Below, piece after piece: positions 8,446-17,533 of a DNA stretch of 64,000 nucleotides (its first letter is position 1; each line of letters begins with the position of its first letter). A program made the translations under genes and the position numbers. This DNA comes from UBA12481 sp942493265 (GTDB taxonomy: Bacteria > Bacteroidota > Bacteroidia > Bacteroidales > UBA12481), in contig OW818688.1 of NCBI GenBank assembly GCA_942493265.1, forward strand, positions 2,914,001 through 2,978,000, in the 5' to 3' direction. The notes under the pieces are model-generated. The model made no database searches. It was given only the letters and a program-made list of their open reading frames with translations, and had not been told where the DNA came from.

Positions 8446-9138
8446 ATGGGACAAAAAGTAAACCCGATTAGCAATCGCCTGGGCATCATCAAAGGTTGGG
8501 ATTCCAACTGGTACGGGGGCAATGATTTCTCCGAAAAACTGGTTGAGGATTATAAAATCCGAGAATACCTGAACGCTCGTCTGGCTAAAGCAAGCGTATC
8601 TAAAATTGTAATTGAGCGGACCCTGAAACTTATTACCATCACGGTGAATACAGCCCGGCCCGGTATTATTATCGGTAAGGGTGGCCAGGAGGTTGATAAG
8701 CTGAAGGAAGAGCTTAAGAAAATTACCAGTAAAGAGGTCCAGATCAACATTTTTGAGATCAAAAGACCTGAAATGGATGCAGTCATAGTAGCTGCAAACG
8801 TTGCCCGGCAGCTTGAAGGTAAGATCGCTTACCGCAGAGCTATCAAGATGGCAATTGCTTCTACTATCCGAATGGGTGCAGAAGGTATCAAGATTCAGAT
8901 TTCCGGTAGGTTGAATGGCGCTGAAATGGCCCGTTCGGAAACTTACAAGGAGGGTAGAATTCCTTTACATACCCTGCGCGCTGATATCGATTACGCTTTG
9001 GCAGAAGCCCATACTAAGGTCGGGACAACCGGCATTAAAGTATGGATCTGCAAGGGTGAAATCTTTGGAAAACGCGACTTGTCGCCCAATATCGGCGCAA
9101 AAGCTCCAAGAAAAGGTTTTAAGAAAAGAAGAGGTTAA
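8446..9138 (+). CDS. rpsC: 30S ribosomal protein S3
   Basis: A 230-residue S3 with its KH domain (ARPGIIIGKGGQEVDKL, residues ~66-82) and C-terminal domain (ISGRLNGAEMARSE; GIKVWI). It lines the mRNA entry channel and acts in mRNA unwinding. It begins at the base after the rplV stop, so translation is probably coupled. Confidence 0.98.
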   Translation: MGQKVNPISNRLGIIKGWDSNWYGGNDFSEKLVEDYKIREYLNARLAKASVSKIVIERTLKLITITVNTARPGIIIGKGGQEVDKLKEELKKITSKEVQINIFEIKRPEMDAVIVAANVARQLEGKIAYRRAIKMAIASTIRMGAEGIKIQISGRLNGAEMARSETYKEGRIPLHTLRADIDYALAEAHTKVGTTGIKVWICKGEIFGKRDLSPNIGAKAPRKGFKKRRG

Positions 9139-9164
9139 TATCGTCTGAATAATAACAGATTGTC

Positions 9165-9599
9165 ATGTTACAACCGAAAAAGACTAAATACAGAAAGCAA
9201 CAGAAGGGAAAGATGAAAGGTAACTCTCAGCGGGGTAACCAACTAGCCTTTGGATCATTTGGAATCAAAGCTTTGGAAACTTGCTGGATGACCGGACGTC
9301 AGATTGAAGCTGCCCGTGTTGCCGTAACTCGCCATATGCAACGCCAGGGTCAAATTTGGATTAGGGTTTTTCCTGATAAACCTATAACCAAGAAACCGGC
9401 CGAAGTACGTATGGGTAAAGGAAAAGGTGCTCCTGAAGGATTTGTTGCCCGGGTAACCCCAGGTAGAATCCTGTTCGAAGCCGAAGGTGTTTCATTGGAA
9501 CTGGCTCAGGAAGCATTGCGGCTTGCAGCTCAAAAACTTCCGGTGAAAACTAAGTTTATCATCAGGCGTGATTTTGTAGAAGACTCAAATACTGAATAA
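9165..9599 (+). CDS. rplP: 50S ribosomal protein L16
   Basis: At 144 residues this has typical L16 features: MLQPKKTKYRKQQKGK at the start, the RMGKGKGAPEGFVARVTPG loop, and IKALETCWMTGRQIEAARVA. L16 helps place the A-site tRNA. Its stop overlaps the rpmC start by one base. Confidence 0.98.
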   Translation: MLQPKKTKYRKQQKGKMKGNSQRGNQLAFGSFGIKALETCWMTGRQIEAARVAVTRHMQRQGQIWIRVFPDKPITKKPAEVRMGKGKGAPEGFVARVTPGRILFEAEGVSLELAQEALRLAAQKLPVKTKFIIRRDFVEDSNTE

Positions 9600-9808
9600 T
9601 GAAAAACGTAGAGATTCGCGAACTGACGGCCAAGGAACTATCCGAAAGGATCGATACCGAAAAGGGTAATTTGGTTCGGATGAAGATTAACCATACGGTT
9701 TCTCCGCTTGACCATCCTCATCATATCCGCGAGACCAGAAGAATGGTTGCACAGCTGAGAACTGAATTGCACAAGCGGCAATTAACCGAAAACAAGAAAA
9801 GCCAATAA
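9599..9808 (+). CDS. rpmC: 50S ribosomal protein L29
   Basis: The 69-residue helical-hairpin protein of the exit-tunnel rim contains RELTAKELSERI and a modified C-terminal helix (NHTVSPLDHPHHIRETRRMV). The middle is His-rich but the length is normal. It starts one base inside the rplP stop (TAATG) and is followed by rpsQ after 3 nt. Confidence 0.95.
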   Translation: MKNVEIRELTAKELSERIDTEKGNLVRMKINHTVSPLDHPHHIRETRRMVAQLRTELHKRQLTENKKSQ

Positions 9809-9811
9809 TCC

Positions 9812-10072
9812 ATGGAAGCTATCAGAAACTTGCGGAAGGAACGTACGGGTGCGGTCGTCAGCAATAAAATGGAAAAAACAATCGTGGTTGCTGTTAAAAG
9901 AAAAGTAAAACATCCTATTTACGGGAAGTTTGTTAATAAAACCACGAAGTTCGTTGCTCATGACGAAGAGAATACCTGCAAGGAAGGTGATCTCGTACGG
10001 ATCATGGAAACCCGTCCGTTGAGCAAACGGAAAAACTGGAGATTAGTGGAAATCATTGAAAGAGCCAAGTAA
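9812..10072 (+). CDS. rpsQ: 30S ribosomal protein S17
   Basis: An 86-residue OB-fold protein, with RKERTGAVVSNKMEKTIVV, HPIYGKFVNKTTKFVAHDE and the C-terminal RPLSKRKNWRLVEI typical of S17, an early 16S rRNA-binding protein of the 30S body. Confidence 0.98.
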   Translation: MEAIRNLRKERTGAVVSNKMEKTIVVAVKRKVKHPIYGKFVNKTTKFVAHDEENTCKEGDLVRIMETRPLSKRKNWRLVEIIERAK

Positions 10073-10074
10073 CC

Positions 10075-10440
10075 ATGATACAGCAAGAGAGTAGAATGAT
10101 CGTGGCCGATAACAGCGGTGCCAAAGAAGTTTTGTGCATCCGTGTTTTAGGCGGAACTGGCAAAAAATATGCCTCAGTGGGAGATAAGGTTGTTGTTACC
10201 GTGAAATCTGCTTTGCCGGGTGGTGAACTGAAGAAAGGAACTGTTTCAAAAGCAGTTATCGTTCGTACATCAAAGGAAATCAGAAGGAATGACGGATCTT
10301 ATATCCGCTTCGATGACAACGCATGTGTTCTCTTGAATGCTACCGGTGAGATACGTGGTACACGTATTTTCGGACCGGTTGCCAGAGAGCTTCGCGAAAA
10401 TTATATGAAGATAGTTTCATTGGCTCCTGAAGTGTTATAA
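10075..10440 (+). CDS. rplN: 50S ribosomal protein L14
   Basis: At 121 residues L14 is the normal length, beginning MIQQESRMIVADNSGAKEV and ending RENYMKIVSLAPEVL. It forms an intersubunit bridge and binds the silencing factor RsfS. It follows rpsQ after 2 nt. Confidence 0.98.
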   Translation: MIQQESRMIVADNSGAKEVLCIRVLGGTGKKYASVGDKVVVTVKSALPGGELKKGTVSKAVIVRTSKEIRRNDGSYIRFDDNACVLLNATGEIRGTRIFGPVARELRENYMKIVSLAPEVL

Positions 10441-10456
10441 TTATAAAGCACAGACC

Positions 10457-10780
10457 ATGCAGAAAAAAATGAACATTAAAAAAGGAGATACCGTAATAAT
10501 TATTGCGGGTAACTCTAAAGGTCAACAGGGCCGTGTGCTGGAAGTAATCCGGAAAAATGACAGGGCTATTGTGGAGGGCGTTAATATGCTTTCAAAGCAT
10601 ACTAAAGCTGATAAAAATGCACCACAGGGTGGGATCATCAAAAGGGAAGGACCAATTCATGTATCAAACCTGATGCTGCTGGATCCGACTACCGGAAAAC
10701 CGACTCGTATCGGACGCCGTCTTGATGAGAATGGGAAGTTGGTTCGTTTTGCCAAAAAATCAGGGGAGGAGATCAAGTAA
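10457..10780 (+). CDS. rplX: 50S ribosomal protein L24
   Basis: A 107-residue protein with a KOW motif (KKGDTVIIIAGNSKGQQGRV), a primary initiator of 50S assembly. ATG 10457 or ATG 10469 could be the start; they differ by four residues. The stop overlaps the rplE ATG (TAATG). Confidence 0.97.
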   Translation: MQKKMNIKKGDTVIIIAGNSKGQQGRVLEVIRKNDRAIVEGVNMLSKHTKADKNAPQGGIIKREGPIHVSNLMLLDPTTGKPTRIGRRLDENGKLVRFAKKSGEEIK

Positions 10781-11337
10781 TGAAATACACACCTAGTCTA
10801 AGGGTTAAATACCAGGAAGAAATTATTCCGGCCCTGACAAAAGAATTTGAATATAAAACTGTAATGCAGGTTCCGCGATTGGAGAAGATCGTGATTAATC
10901 GTGGCGTTGGAAAAGCAGTTGCAGATAAAAAACTGATCGAAGTTGCTCAGGAAGAGCTCTCCGCTATAACTGGTCAGAAAGCCGTACAAACTCTTTCAAA
11001 GAGAGATATTTCAAACTTTAAGCTGAGGCAGAAAATGCCGATCGGGGTTAAAGTTACTCTCCGCCGTGAGAAAATGTATGAATTTCTGGAACGTTTGATT
11101 GCTGTTGCGCTGCCGCGTATCAGAGACTTCAACGGTGTTGCCGCTAAATTTGACGGACGCGGTAATTATACTCTCGGAATCACCGAACAGATTATCTTTC
11201 CGGAAATTGAAATCGATAAGATACATTCAATGATCGGTATGGAGATAAGTTTTGTGACTACTGCCAAAACTGATGAGGAAGGTTTTGCCCTGCTCAAAGA
11301 ATTTGGAATACCTTTTAAATCAACTAATAAGAAATAG
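10780..11337 (+). CDS. rplE: 50S ribosomal protein L5
   Basis: The 185-residue protein binds 5S rRNA in the central protuberance. L5 signatures are the early VPRLEKIVINRGVG, the middle RDISNFKLRQKMPIGVKVTLR and DFNGVAAKFDGRGNYTLGI. It starts at the last base of the rplX stop. Confidence 0.98.
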   Translation: MKYTPSLRVKYQEEIIPALTKEFEYKTVMQVPRLEKIVINRGVGKAVADKKLIEVAQEELSAITGQKAVQTLSKRDISNFKLRQKMPIGVKVTLRREKMYEFLERLIAVALPRIRDFNGVAAKFDGRGNYTLGITEQIIFPEIEIDKIHSMIGMEISFVTTAKTDEEGFALLKEFGIPFKSTNKK

Positions 11338-11339
11338 GG

Positions 11340-11609
11340 ATGGCAAAAGAATCCATGAAGGCTCGCGAAGTTAAGCGGCAGAAAATGGTTGAGAAATATG
11401 CTGAAAAGCGTGCCAAACTTAAGGCCGAAGGTGATTTTATCGGCTTAAGTCAGCTTCCAAAAAATTCTTCAAAAGTAAGATTGCATAACCGGTGTAAATT
11501 AACCGGTAGGCCAAAAGGTTATATGCGTCAATTTGGAATCAGCCGTATCTCGTTCCGGGAAATGGCCTCCAATGGGCTGATACCGGGTATAAAAAAAGCA
11601 AGTTGGTAA
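11340..11609 (+). CDS. rpsN: 30S ribosomal protein S14, zinc-free long form
   Basis: The 89-residue protein is the long, cysteine-poor type: only one Cys (RLHNRCKLTGRPKG) remains, so the CxxC...CxxC zinc site of the short form is absent. The C-terminal GRPKGYMRQFGISRISFRE is typical. It acts in late 30S head assembly and follows rplE after 2 nt. Confidence 0.97.
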   Translation: MAKESMKAREVKRQKMVEKYAEKRAKLKAEGDFIGLSQLPKNSSKVRLHNRCKLTGRPKGYMRQFGISRISFREMASNGLIPGIKKASW

Positions 11610-11627
11610 TTTAATTATTAGATAAAA

Positions 11628-12023
11628 ATGACTGATCCTATTGCAGATTACCTGACGCGTGTGCGTAATGCGATTATGGCCAAGCATAAAGTGGTTGAGA
11701 TCCCTGCATCAAACCTGAAAAAGGAGATGACTAAAATCCTTTTTGATAAAGGTTATATCCTGAGTTATAAATTCGAAGAGGATGATAAACAGGGTATCAT
11801 AAAAATCGCACTGAAATACCATCCTATTTCGAAGGTTTCGGCAATAAAAAGCCTGAAACGAATCAGCAAGCCTGGTCTTCGTAAATATAGCGATGTTGAC
11901 AATCTTCCCAGGGTTTTGAACGGTATGGGAATTGCCATTCTTTCAACCTCAAGGGGTTTGATGACTGAAAAAGAAGCCCGCAAGGAAAACGTGGGTGGTG
12001 AGGTTATTTGTTACGTTTATTAA
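11628..12023 (+). CDS. rpsH: 30S ribosomal protein S8
   Basis: At 131 residues it begins MTDPIADYLTRVRNAIMAKH and ends with a GLMTEKEARKENVGGEVICYVY segment typical of S8. S8 binds the central domain of 16S rRNA and in E. coli represses the spc operon by binding a site near rplE; no equivalent mimic was sought here. Confidence 0.98.
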   Translation: MTDPIADYLTRVRNAIMAKHKVVEIPASNLKKEMTKILFDKGYILSYKFEEDDKQGIIKIALKYHPISKVSAIKSLKRISKPGLRKYSDVDNLPRVLNGMGIAILSTSRGLMTEKEARKENVGGEVICYVY

Positions 12024-12035
12024 AAGCATTCAACG

Positions 12036-12590
12036 ATGTCACGAATTGGAAAATTGCCTATATCATTACCTGCAGGTGTCACTATTAAAGTACATGCTGA
12101 CAATCTGGTAGAAGTTGGCGGTCCGCTGGGTTCTTTGAAACAACAGGTTGATCCGGATATCGAGGTCAAGGTTGAAGAGGGAATCCTGCATGTGATCCGG
12201 CCTACTGAGCAGAAGCGTCACCGCGCAATGCATGGGCTTTATCGGTCACTGATCCAGAATATGGTAACCGGTGTATCCACAGGATACGAAATTAAGCAGG
12301 AACTTGTCGGTGTTGGTTATAAGGCAACAGCTGAAGGTCAGGTTCTTGAATTGCACCTCGGTTTTTCTCACCCCTTTGTGTTGCAGTTGCCTCCGGAAGT
12401 TTCCGTAGCGGCTGTTACCGAACGACGCAGTAACCCGATCATTACTCTTAAAAGTATTGATAAACAATTGATTGGTCAAATTGCAGCAAAGATTCGCTCA
12501 TTCAGGCCACCTGAGCCTTACAAAGGTAAAGGGGTTAAGTTTGTGGGTGAAGAACTTCGCAGAAAATCTGGTAAGGCAGCTGGTAGCTGA
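12036..12590 (+). CDS. rplF: 50S ribosomal protein L6
   Basis: A 184-residue L6 with MSRIGKLPISLPAGV at the N terminus, GVGYKA in the middle, and the C-terminal signature RPPEPYKGKGVKF that marks the second domain contacting the sarcin-ricin loop. Confidence 0.98.
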   Translation: MSRIGKLPISLPAGVTIKVHADNLVEVGGPLGSLKQQVDPDIEVKVEEGILHVIRPTEQKRHRAMHGLYRSLIQNMVTGVSTGYEIKQELVGVGYKATAEGQVLELHLGFSHPFVLQLPPEVSVAAVTERRSNPIITLKSIDKQLIGQIAAKIRSFRPPEPYKGKGVKFVGEELRRKSGKAAGS

Positions 12591-12634
12591 TGCTGGTTAA
12601 CTATCGAAAAAATAAAAGATAAAATCTATAAGAA

Positions 12635-12994
12635 ATGGCTTTTTCAAAGCGTGAACGCAGACTTAAGATCAAGAACAGGATTCGGAAGGATATGTCCGGT
12701 TCTACGGAAGTACCCAGACTTTCCGTTTTTCGCAGCAATCGTCAGATTTCTGTGCAGGTGATCAATGATCTAACCGGACAAACACTGGTTTCGGCCTCTT
12801 CCTTAGAAAAGGAAATCGCTGCACAAGAAAGTGTTAAAAAAATTGACCAAGCAAAACTGGTTGGTAAACTAATCGCTCAGAAAGCATTAGCCAGCGGAAT
12901 CAGCAAGGTCGTTTTTGACCGGAACGGGTATTTATATCATGGTAGAATAAAATCGTTGGCAGATGCAGCCCGTGAAGGTGGGCTTAAATTCTAA
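12635..12994 (+). CDS. rplR: 50S ribosomal protein L18
   Basis: The 119-residue 5S rRNA-binding protein contains RLSVFRSNRQISVQVINDL and ends with VVFDRNGYLYHGRIKSLAD and REGGLKF, typical of L18. It is followed by rpsE after 5 nt. Confidence 0.98.
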   Translation: MAFSKRERRLKIKNRIRKDMSGSTEVPRLSVFRSNRQISVQVINDLTGQTLVSASSLEKEIAAQESVKKIDQAKLVGKLIAQKALASGISKVVFDRNGYLYHGRIKSLADAAREGGLKF

Positions 12995-12999
12995 GAAAT

Positions 13000-13515
13000 A
13001 TGGCTACTAGTGTACGTAAGGTAAAAACAAGTGATCTTGAACTGAAGGACCGGTTGGTTGCAATCAACAGGGTAACCAAAGTGACCAAAGGTGGACGAAA
13101 TTTCAGCTTCTCAGCAATTGTTGTGGTTGGAAATGAAGATGGTGTTGTCGGATGTGGTTTGGGTAAGGCAAATGAAGTAACTACAGCTATTGCCAAGGGG
13201 GTTGAGGCCGCCAAGAAAAACCTGATCAAGGTTCCGATTATTAATGGCACGATCCCGCACGAACAAATTGCAAAATTTGGCGGAGCAACCGTATGGCTGA
13301 AACCTGCGTCCGGTGGTACCGGAGTTAAGGCAGGGGGTGCTATGAGGGCTGTCCTTGAAAGTGTTGGCATACATAACGTGCTTGCTAAATCAAAAGGATC
13401 TTCCAATCCGCACAACCTGGTGAAAGCCACCATGAAGGCCCTCGTTGAGATGAGAGATGCCCTTACGGTAGCTCAGCATCGTGGAGTAAGCCTTGATAAA
13501 GTTTTTAATGGTTAA
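13000..13515 (+). CDS. rpsE: 30S ribosomal protein S5
   Basis: At 171 residues the double-stranded RNA-binding domain (LVAINRVTKVTKGGRNFSF) and the C-terminal RAVLESVGIHNVLAKSKGSS are intact. S5 helps decoding accuracy; the Gly-rich loop region where spectinomycin-resistance changes occur looks normal. Confidence 0.98.
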   Translation: MATSVRKVKTSDLELKDRLVAINRVTKVTKGGRNFSFSAIVVVGNEDGVVGCGLGKANEVTTAIAKGVEAAKKNLIKVPIINGTIPHEQIAKFGGATVWLKPASGGTGVKAGGAMRAVLESVGIHNVLAKSKGSSNPHNLVKATMKALVEMRDALTVAQHRGVSLDKVFNG

Positions 13516-13535
13516 TCCTCAATAAAATTGAAACC

Positions 13536-13718
13536 ATGGCTAAGATCAAAATAACCCAAACAACAAGTAAGATCCATACCTCCGAAAGGCAGAAAAGAAC
13601 CCTTGAGGCGCTTGGACTACGAAAAATGCATGCCACTGTTATTGTGGAAGCCACACCCCAGATTTTGGGAATGGTTGGAAAAGTACAACACCTGGTGTCA
13701 ACCGAGACAACTAAGTAA
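13536..13718 (+). CDS. rpmD: 50S ribosomal protein L30
   Basis: The 60-residue protein has the L30 core: KIKITQTTSKIHTSERQK, then TLEALGLRKMHATVIVE. It lies between rpsE and rplO as usual. Confidence 0.97.
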   Translation: MAKIKITQTTSKIHTSERQKRTLEALGLRKMHATVIVEATPQILGMVGKVQHLVSTETTK

Positions 13719-13741
13719 TTAATTAGTAAGAATTAGACTCA

Positions 13742-14188
13742 ATGGAATTACATAATCTGAAACCAGCTGAAGGATCAACACACCGGGAAAAGAGAATTGG
13801 TCGCGGTCAGGGTTCTGGCCATGGCGGAACTTCAACTCGTGGTCATAAAGGTGCTAAATCAAGGTCGGGTTACTCAAAGAAAGTCGGATTCGAAGGAGGG
13901 CAGATGCCTATTCAGCGCCGCCTGCCGAAATTTGGATTCACCAATATTAACCGCAAGGAGTTTAAAGGTATTAATGTCGGCACCCTGCAATTGGTTGCTG
14001 AAAGAATGAACCTTTCCCAAATCGATATCGAAACTCTGATATCCGTTGGATTAGCCCGAAAAAATGATAAAGTGAAAATTCTTGGTAATGGTACACTTAC
14101 CGCCAAGCTTGAAGTTACAGCACATGCATTTTCGGAATCTGCGGTGAAAGCAATTGAAGCTCAACAAGGAACCGTAGTAAAATTATAA
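13742..14188 (+). CDS. rplO: 50S ribosomal protein L15
   Basis: The 148-residue protein has the Gly/Arg-rich RNA-binding extension (RIGRGQGSGHGGTSTRGHKG) and the globular C-terminal half. L15 joins late in 50S assembly. It is the last ribosomal gene before secY, 4 nt away. Confidence 0.98.
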   Translation: MELHNLKPAEGSTHREKRIGRGQGSGHGGTSTRGHKGAKSRSGYSKKVGFEGGQMPIQRRLPKFGFTNINRKEFKGINVGTLQLVAERMNLSQIDIETLISVGLARKNDKVKILGNGTLTAKLEVTAHAFSESAVKAIEAQQGTVVKL

Positions 14189-14192
14189 CCGG

Positions 14193-15530
14193 ATGAAGAG
14201 ATTTATCGAAACACTGAAGAACATCTGGAGGATTGAAGACCTCCGGGCACGGATCCTGACAACATTAGGTTTAGTGCTTGTTTATCGGCTCGGTAGTTTT
14301 GTTGTTTTACCTGGCATTGATCCCACCCAGCTTGATGCTTTGAAGCGTCAGACTGCCGGTGGACTCGAAAGTTTGCTTGATATGTTTTCGGGCGGTGCGT
14401 TCTCCAATGCATCGATCTTTGCATTAGGTATCATGCCGTATATTTCGGCGTCGATCGTTATACAGCTGCTCACCATTGCGATCCCTTATTTTCAGCGTAT
14501 GCAGAAAGAAGGGGAGAGCGGAAGGAAAAAAATGAACCAGATTACCCGCTGGCTTACTGTTTTAATTACAGCAGCACAAGGACCCAGCTACATTTTTAAC
14601 CTGCACGCTCAATTGCCTGAAACAGCCTTTATTCTTAAAGGGGCGTTCTTTACTCTTTCATCTGTAACCATTCTGACCGCCGGAACTCTTTTTGTGATGT
14701 GGCTCGGTGAGAGGATTACTGACAAAGGCGTTGGAAACGGGATCTCACTGATCATCATGATAGGAATTATCGCCCGGTTACCTTTTGCCCTCCTGGGTGA
14801 AGTAGCTACCAAGCTTGAGATGAAAGGCGGTGGTTTGGTGATGATTCTGGTTGAAATGATACTGCTAGTTATTGTCATCATGGGAGCGATTGCACTGGTG
14901 CAAGCAACCAGGCGTGTTCCCGTTCAATACGCCAAGCGTATAGTCGGTAACAAACAATATGGTGGGGTAAGGCAGTATATTCCTTTAAAAATTAATGCTG
15001 CCGGTGTTATGCCTATCATTTTTGCTCAGGCTTTCATGTTTATTCCAATGATGGTGGGAAGGTTTAATACTGAAGCCGCCAGTAAATTTGTACAGGCTTT
15101 TGGTAACTATGGTGGTTTCTGGTATAATGCTACCTTTGCACTTTTAATTATTGCATTTACTTATTTCTATACAGCTGTTACAGTTAATCCAACTCAAATG
15201 GCTGAAGATATGAAACGAAATGGCGGTTTTATTCCCGGAGTTAAACCCGGAAGGAAAACCGTTGATTTTCTTGATACTGTAATGTCTAGGATAACACTGC
15301 CTGGATCTATGTTTCTGGCTTTAATCGCCATTCTGCCTGCCTTTGCAAGCTTGATTGGTGTGAATAGTCAGTTTGCTGCGTTCTTTGGGGGGACATCCCT
15401 CCTGATTTTAGTTGGTGTTGTTCTTGATACATTACAACAGGTTGAAAGTCATTTACTCATGCGTCATTATGATGGTCTGATGAAATCAGGCCGGATCAAG
15501 GGTCGTACGGGTAGCTCGGCTTCGATCTAG
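14193..15530 (+). CDS. secY: Protein translocase subunit SecY
   Basis: The 445-residue integral membrane protein forms the protein-conducting channel with SecE and SecG. I see about ten hydrophobic segments, the plug-region FSGGAFSNASIFALGIMPYISASI motif near residues 65-88 and the cytosolic loop VQYAKRIV (C4) and GGFIPGVKPG (C5). Its position between rplO and map is conserved in Bacteroidota and ties export capacity to ribosome synthesis. Confidence 0.98.
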   Translation: MKRFIETLKNIWRIEDLRARILTTLGLVLVYRLGSFVVLPGIDPTQLDALKRQTAGGLESLLDMFSGGAFSNASIFALGIMPYISASIVIQLLTIAIPYFQRMQKEGESGRKKMNQITRWLTVLITAAQGPSYIFNLHAQLPETAFILKGAFFTLSSVTILTAGTLFVMWLGERITDKGVGNGISLIIMIGIIARLPFALLGEVATKLEMKGGGLVMILVEMILLVIVIMGAIALVQATRRVPVQYAKRIVGNKQYGGVRQYIPLKINAAGVMPIIFAQAFMFIPMMVGRFNTEAASKFVQAFGNYGGFWYNATFALLIIAFTYFYTAVTVNPTQMAEDMKRNGGFIPGVKPGRKTVDFLDTVMSRITLPGSMFLALIAILPAFASLIGVNSQFAAFFGGTSLLILVGVVLDTLQQVESHLLMRHYDGLMKSGRIKGRTGSSASI

Positions 15531-15550
15531 TTGAATTTGGCGTTCTTTGT

Positions 15551-16327
15551 ATGTTTCAATTAAAGACAGACGAAGAGGTTGAGTTGCTTCGGCAAAGTAA
15601 CCTGCTTGTATCTGCTACTCTTGCTTCTGTTGCAGGATTGATGAAGCCGGGTGTTACCACACTCGAAATCGATCGGCAGGCCGAGGAGTTTATCCGGGAC
15701 CACGGCGGCGCACCGGGATTCAAAGGGTATCAGGGTTATCCTGCTACACTTTGTATTTCGATTAATGACGAAGTGGTTCATGGGATTCCTTCACGGCGGA
15801 TTCTTAAAGATGGCGATATCGTGTCTGTGGATTGCGGAGTTTTCATGAATGGCTTTAACGGCGATTCAGCTTTCACATTTGCTGTGGGAATTGTTAAACC
15901 TGAAGTATTAAAACTGATCAGGGTAACCAAGGAATGTTTAAAGTTGGGGATATCCCGGGCAATCACAGGAAATCGAATCGGTGATATCGGATATGCCATT
16001 CAGAAGCACGCTGAGATTAATGGATTTACCGTTGTAAGGGAAATGGTTGGCCACGGTGTTGGCCGTCATTTGCACGAACCACCGGAAGTTCCTAATTATG
16101 GGAAGCCCGGAACCGGAGAGGTTCTGCAAAAAGGGCTGACCATTGCGATCGAACCCATGATAAATCTGGGCAAGAGGCACATTCTGCAGGATAAGGACGG
16201 ATGGACAATCCGGACAGCCGACCGAAAGCCTTCCGCTCACTTTGAACATTCAATAGTGGTTAAAGATGAATTAGCAGATGTATTGTCTGATTTTAATATA
16301 ATTGAAGAAGCAGTTTCAAAAGTTTAA
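15551..16327 (+). CDS. map: Type I methionine aminopeptidase
   Basis: At 258 residues it is a type I enzyme that removes the initiator Met from new proteins. The metal-binding set is visible: two Asp in the DCGVFMNGFNGDSAF stretch, His in GHGVGRHLHEPP, Glu in AIEPM and Glu in HFEHSIVV. It is encoded between secY and infA, close to the translation machinery it serves. Confidence 0.97.
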   Translation: MFQLKTDEEVELLRQSNLLVSATLASVAGLMKPGVTTLEIDRQAEEFIRDHGGAPGFKGYQGYPATLCISINDEVVHGIPSRRILKDGDIVSVDCGVFMNGFNGDSAFTFAVGIVKPEVLKLIRVTKECLKLGISRAITGNRIGDIGYAIQKHAEINGFTVVREMVGHGVGRHLHEPPEVPNYGKPGTGEVLQKGLTIAIEPMINLGKRHILQDKDGWTIRTADRKPSAHFEHSIVVKDELADVLSDFNIIEEAVSKV

Positions 16328-16330
16328 TAT

Positions 16331-16552
16331 ATGCCAAAGCAGCCTTCTATCGAACAGGACGGAACAATTATCGAAGCTCTGTCCAATGCGATGTTCCGAG
16401 TGGAATTAGAGAATGGGCACGTTATAACAGCCCATATCTCAGGGAAGATGCGTATGCATTATATTAAAATACTGCCGGGAGACAAAGTGAGAGTTGAAAT
16501 GTCTCCATACGATCTGACTAAAGGACGAATAGCGTACCGATACAAAAACTGA
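16331..16552 (+). CDS. infA: Translation initiation factor IF-1
   Basis: The 73-residue S1-like OB-fold factor binds the 30S A site during initiation. ALSNAMFRVELENGHVITAH, SGKMRMHYIKILPGDKV and the C-terminal DLTKGRIAYRYK are diagnostic. It starts 3 nt after the map stop. Confidence 0.98.
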   Translation: MPKQPSIEQDGTIIEALSNAMFRVELENGHVITAHISGKMRMHYIKILPGDKVRVEMSPYDLTKGRIAYRYKN

Positions 16553-16565
16553 TAAAATAGCGATC

Positions 16566-16682
16566 ATGAAGGTAAGAGCATCCGTTAAGAAGCGTTCCGC
16601 CGAGTGCAAGATTGTACGTCGGAAAGGGCGATTGTATGTAATTAATAAGAAAAATCCCAAGTTCAAGCAACGTCAGGGATAA
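16566..16682 (+). CDS. rpmJ: 50S ribosomal protein L36, zinc-free form
   Basis: A 38-codon gene lies between infA and rpsM. It begins MKVRASVKKRSAECKIVRRK and ends NKKNPKFKQRQG, clear L36 signatures. Of the zinc ligands of the C+ form (three Cys and one His) only one Cys remains; the others are Ser/Arg, Asn and Phe. This is the C- type seen in Bacteroidota. Confidence 0.96.
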   Translation: MKVRASVKKRSAECKIVRRKGRLYVINKKNPKFKQRQG

Positions 16683-16717
16683 TTGGTATTTGAAACAATT
16701 CATAAGGAATATCTTTT

Positions 16718-17095
16718 ATGGCACGTATCGTTGGTGTTGATATACCAAACAACAAGAGAGGCGAAATCGCACTCACTTATATCTATGGAATTGGCAGAAG
16801 CACATCCCGTAAGATTCTAGGCGAAGCTGGTGTTGATAAAGATCGTAAAGTCCAGGACTGGACGGATGATCAAAGCGCCGCTATTCGTAATTTCATTAAT
16901 GAGAACTTCAAAATCGAGGGTGAACTTCGATCTGAAACTCAGCTTAACATCAAACGTCTAATGGACATTGGTTCCTATAGGGGTATCCGCCATCGTCTCG
17001 GCTTGCCGGTGCGTGGACAAAGTACCAAGAACAATGCTCGTACCCGTAAAGGAAGACGGAAAACTGTAGCAAATAAAAAGAAAGCGACTAAATAA
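16718..17095 (+). CDS. rpsM: 30S ribosomal protein S13
   Basis: A 125-residue S13 with MARIVGVDIPNNKRGEIALT and the C-terminal basic RHRLGLPVRGQSTKNNARTR segment that contacts tRNA. A weak SD-like TAAGGA lies about 13 nt upstream. It opens the alpha section. Confidence 0.98.
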   Translation: MARIVGVDIPNNKRGEIALTYIYGIGRSTSRKILGEAGVDKDRKVQDWTDDQSAAIRNFINENFKIEGELRSETQLNIKRLMDIGSYRGIRHRLGLPVRGQSTKNNARTRKGRRKTVANKKKATK

Positions 17096-17105
17096 CCGTT
17101 AGACT

Positions 17106-17498
17106 ATGGCAAAAAAGAAAGTTAAAGCAGCGAAGAAGAGGGTTGTGCAGGTTGAAGCACTTGGTCAAGCACACATCCATTCTTCATTTAACAATATTAT
17201 TGTTTCGCTGACCAACAATATCGGCCAGGTAATTTCCTGGTCTTCCAGCGGAAAAAACGGTTTCCGTGGGTCAAAAAAGAACACCCCGTACGCAGCCCAG
17301 ATTGCTGCTCAGGATGCCTCTAAAGTGGCCTACGACCTCGGTTTGAGAAAAGTAAAAGTCTTTGTAAAAGGACCAGGCAATGGCAGGGAATCTGCTATTC
17401 GTACCATTCATAACAGCGGTATCGAAGTGATCGAGATCGTTGACGTAACACCGCTGCCGCACAACGGCTGCCGCCCTCCGAAACGTCGGAGAGTCTAA
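17106..17498 (+). CDS. rpsK: 30S ribosomal protein S11
   Basis: At 130 residues, with SSFNNIIVSLTNNIGQVISW, GPGNGRESAIRTIHNSGIEV and C-terminal PLPHNGCRPPKRRRV, this is a standard S11 of the 30S platform, where the SD:anti-SD helix would sit. Confidence 0.98.
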   Translation: MAKKKVKAAKKRVVQVEALGQAHIHSSFNNIIVSLTNNIGQVISWSSSGKNGFRGSKKNTPYAAQIAAQDASKVAYDLGLRKVKVFVKGPGNGRESAIRTIHNSGIEVIEIVDVTPLPHNGCRPPKRRRV

Positions 17499-17533
17499 GA
17501 ATTTCGAATTAACAAACGATAAATCAGAGTTAG

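Noticed and set aside
16699..16717. SD-like TAAGGA before rpsM
   Set aside because: Short and about 13 nt from the start; chance match in A-rich leader sequence.
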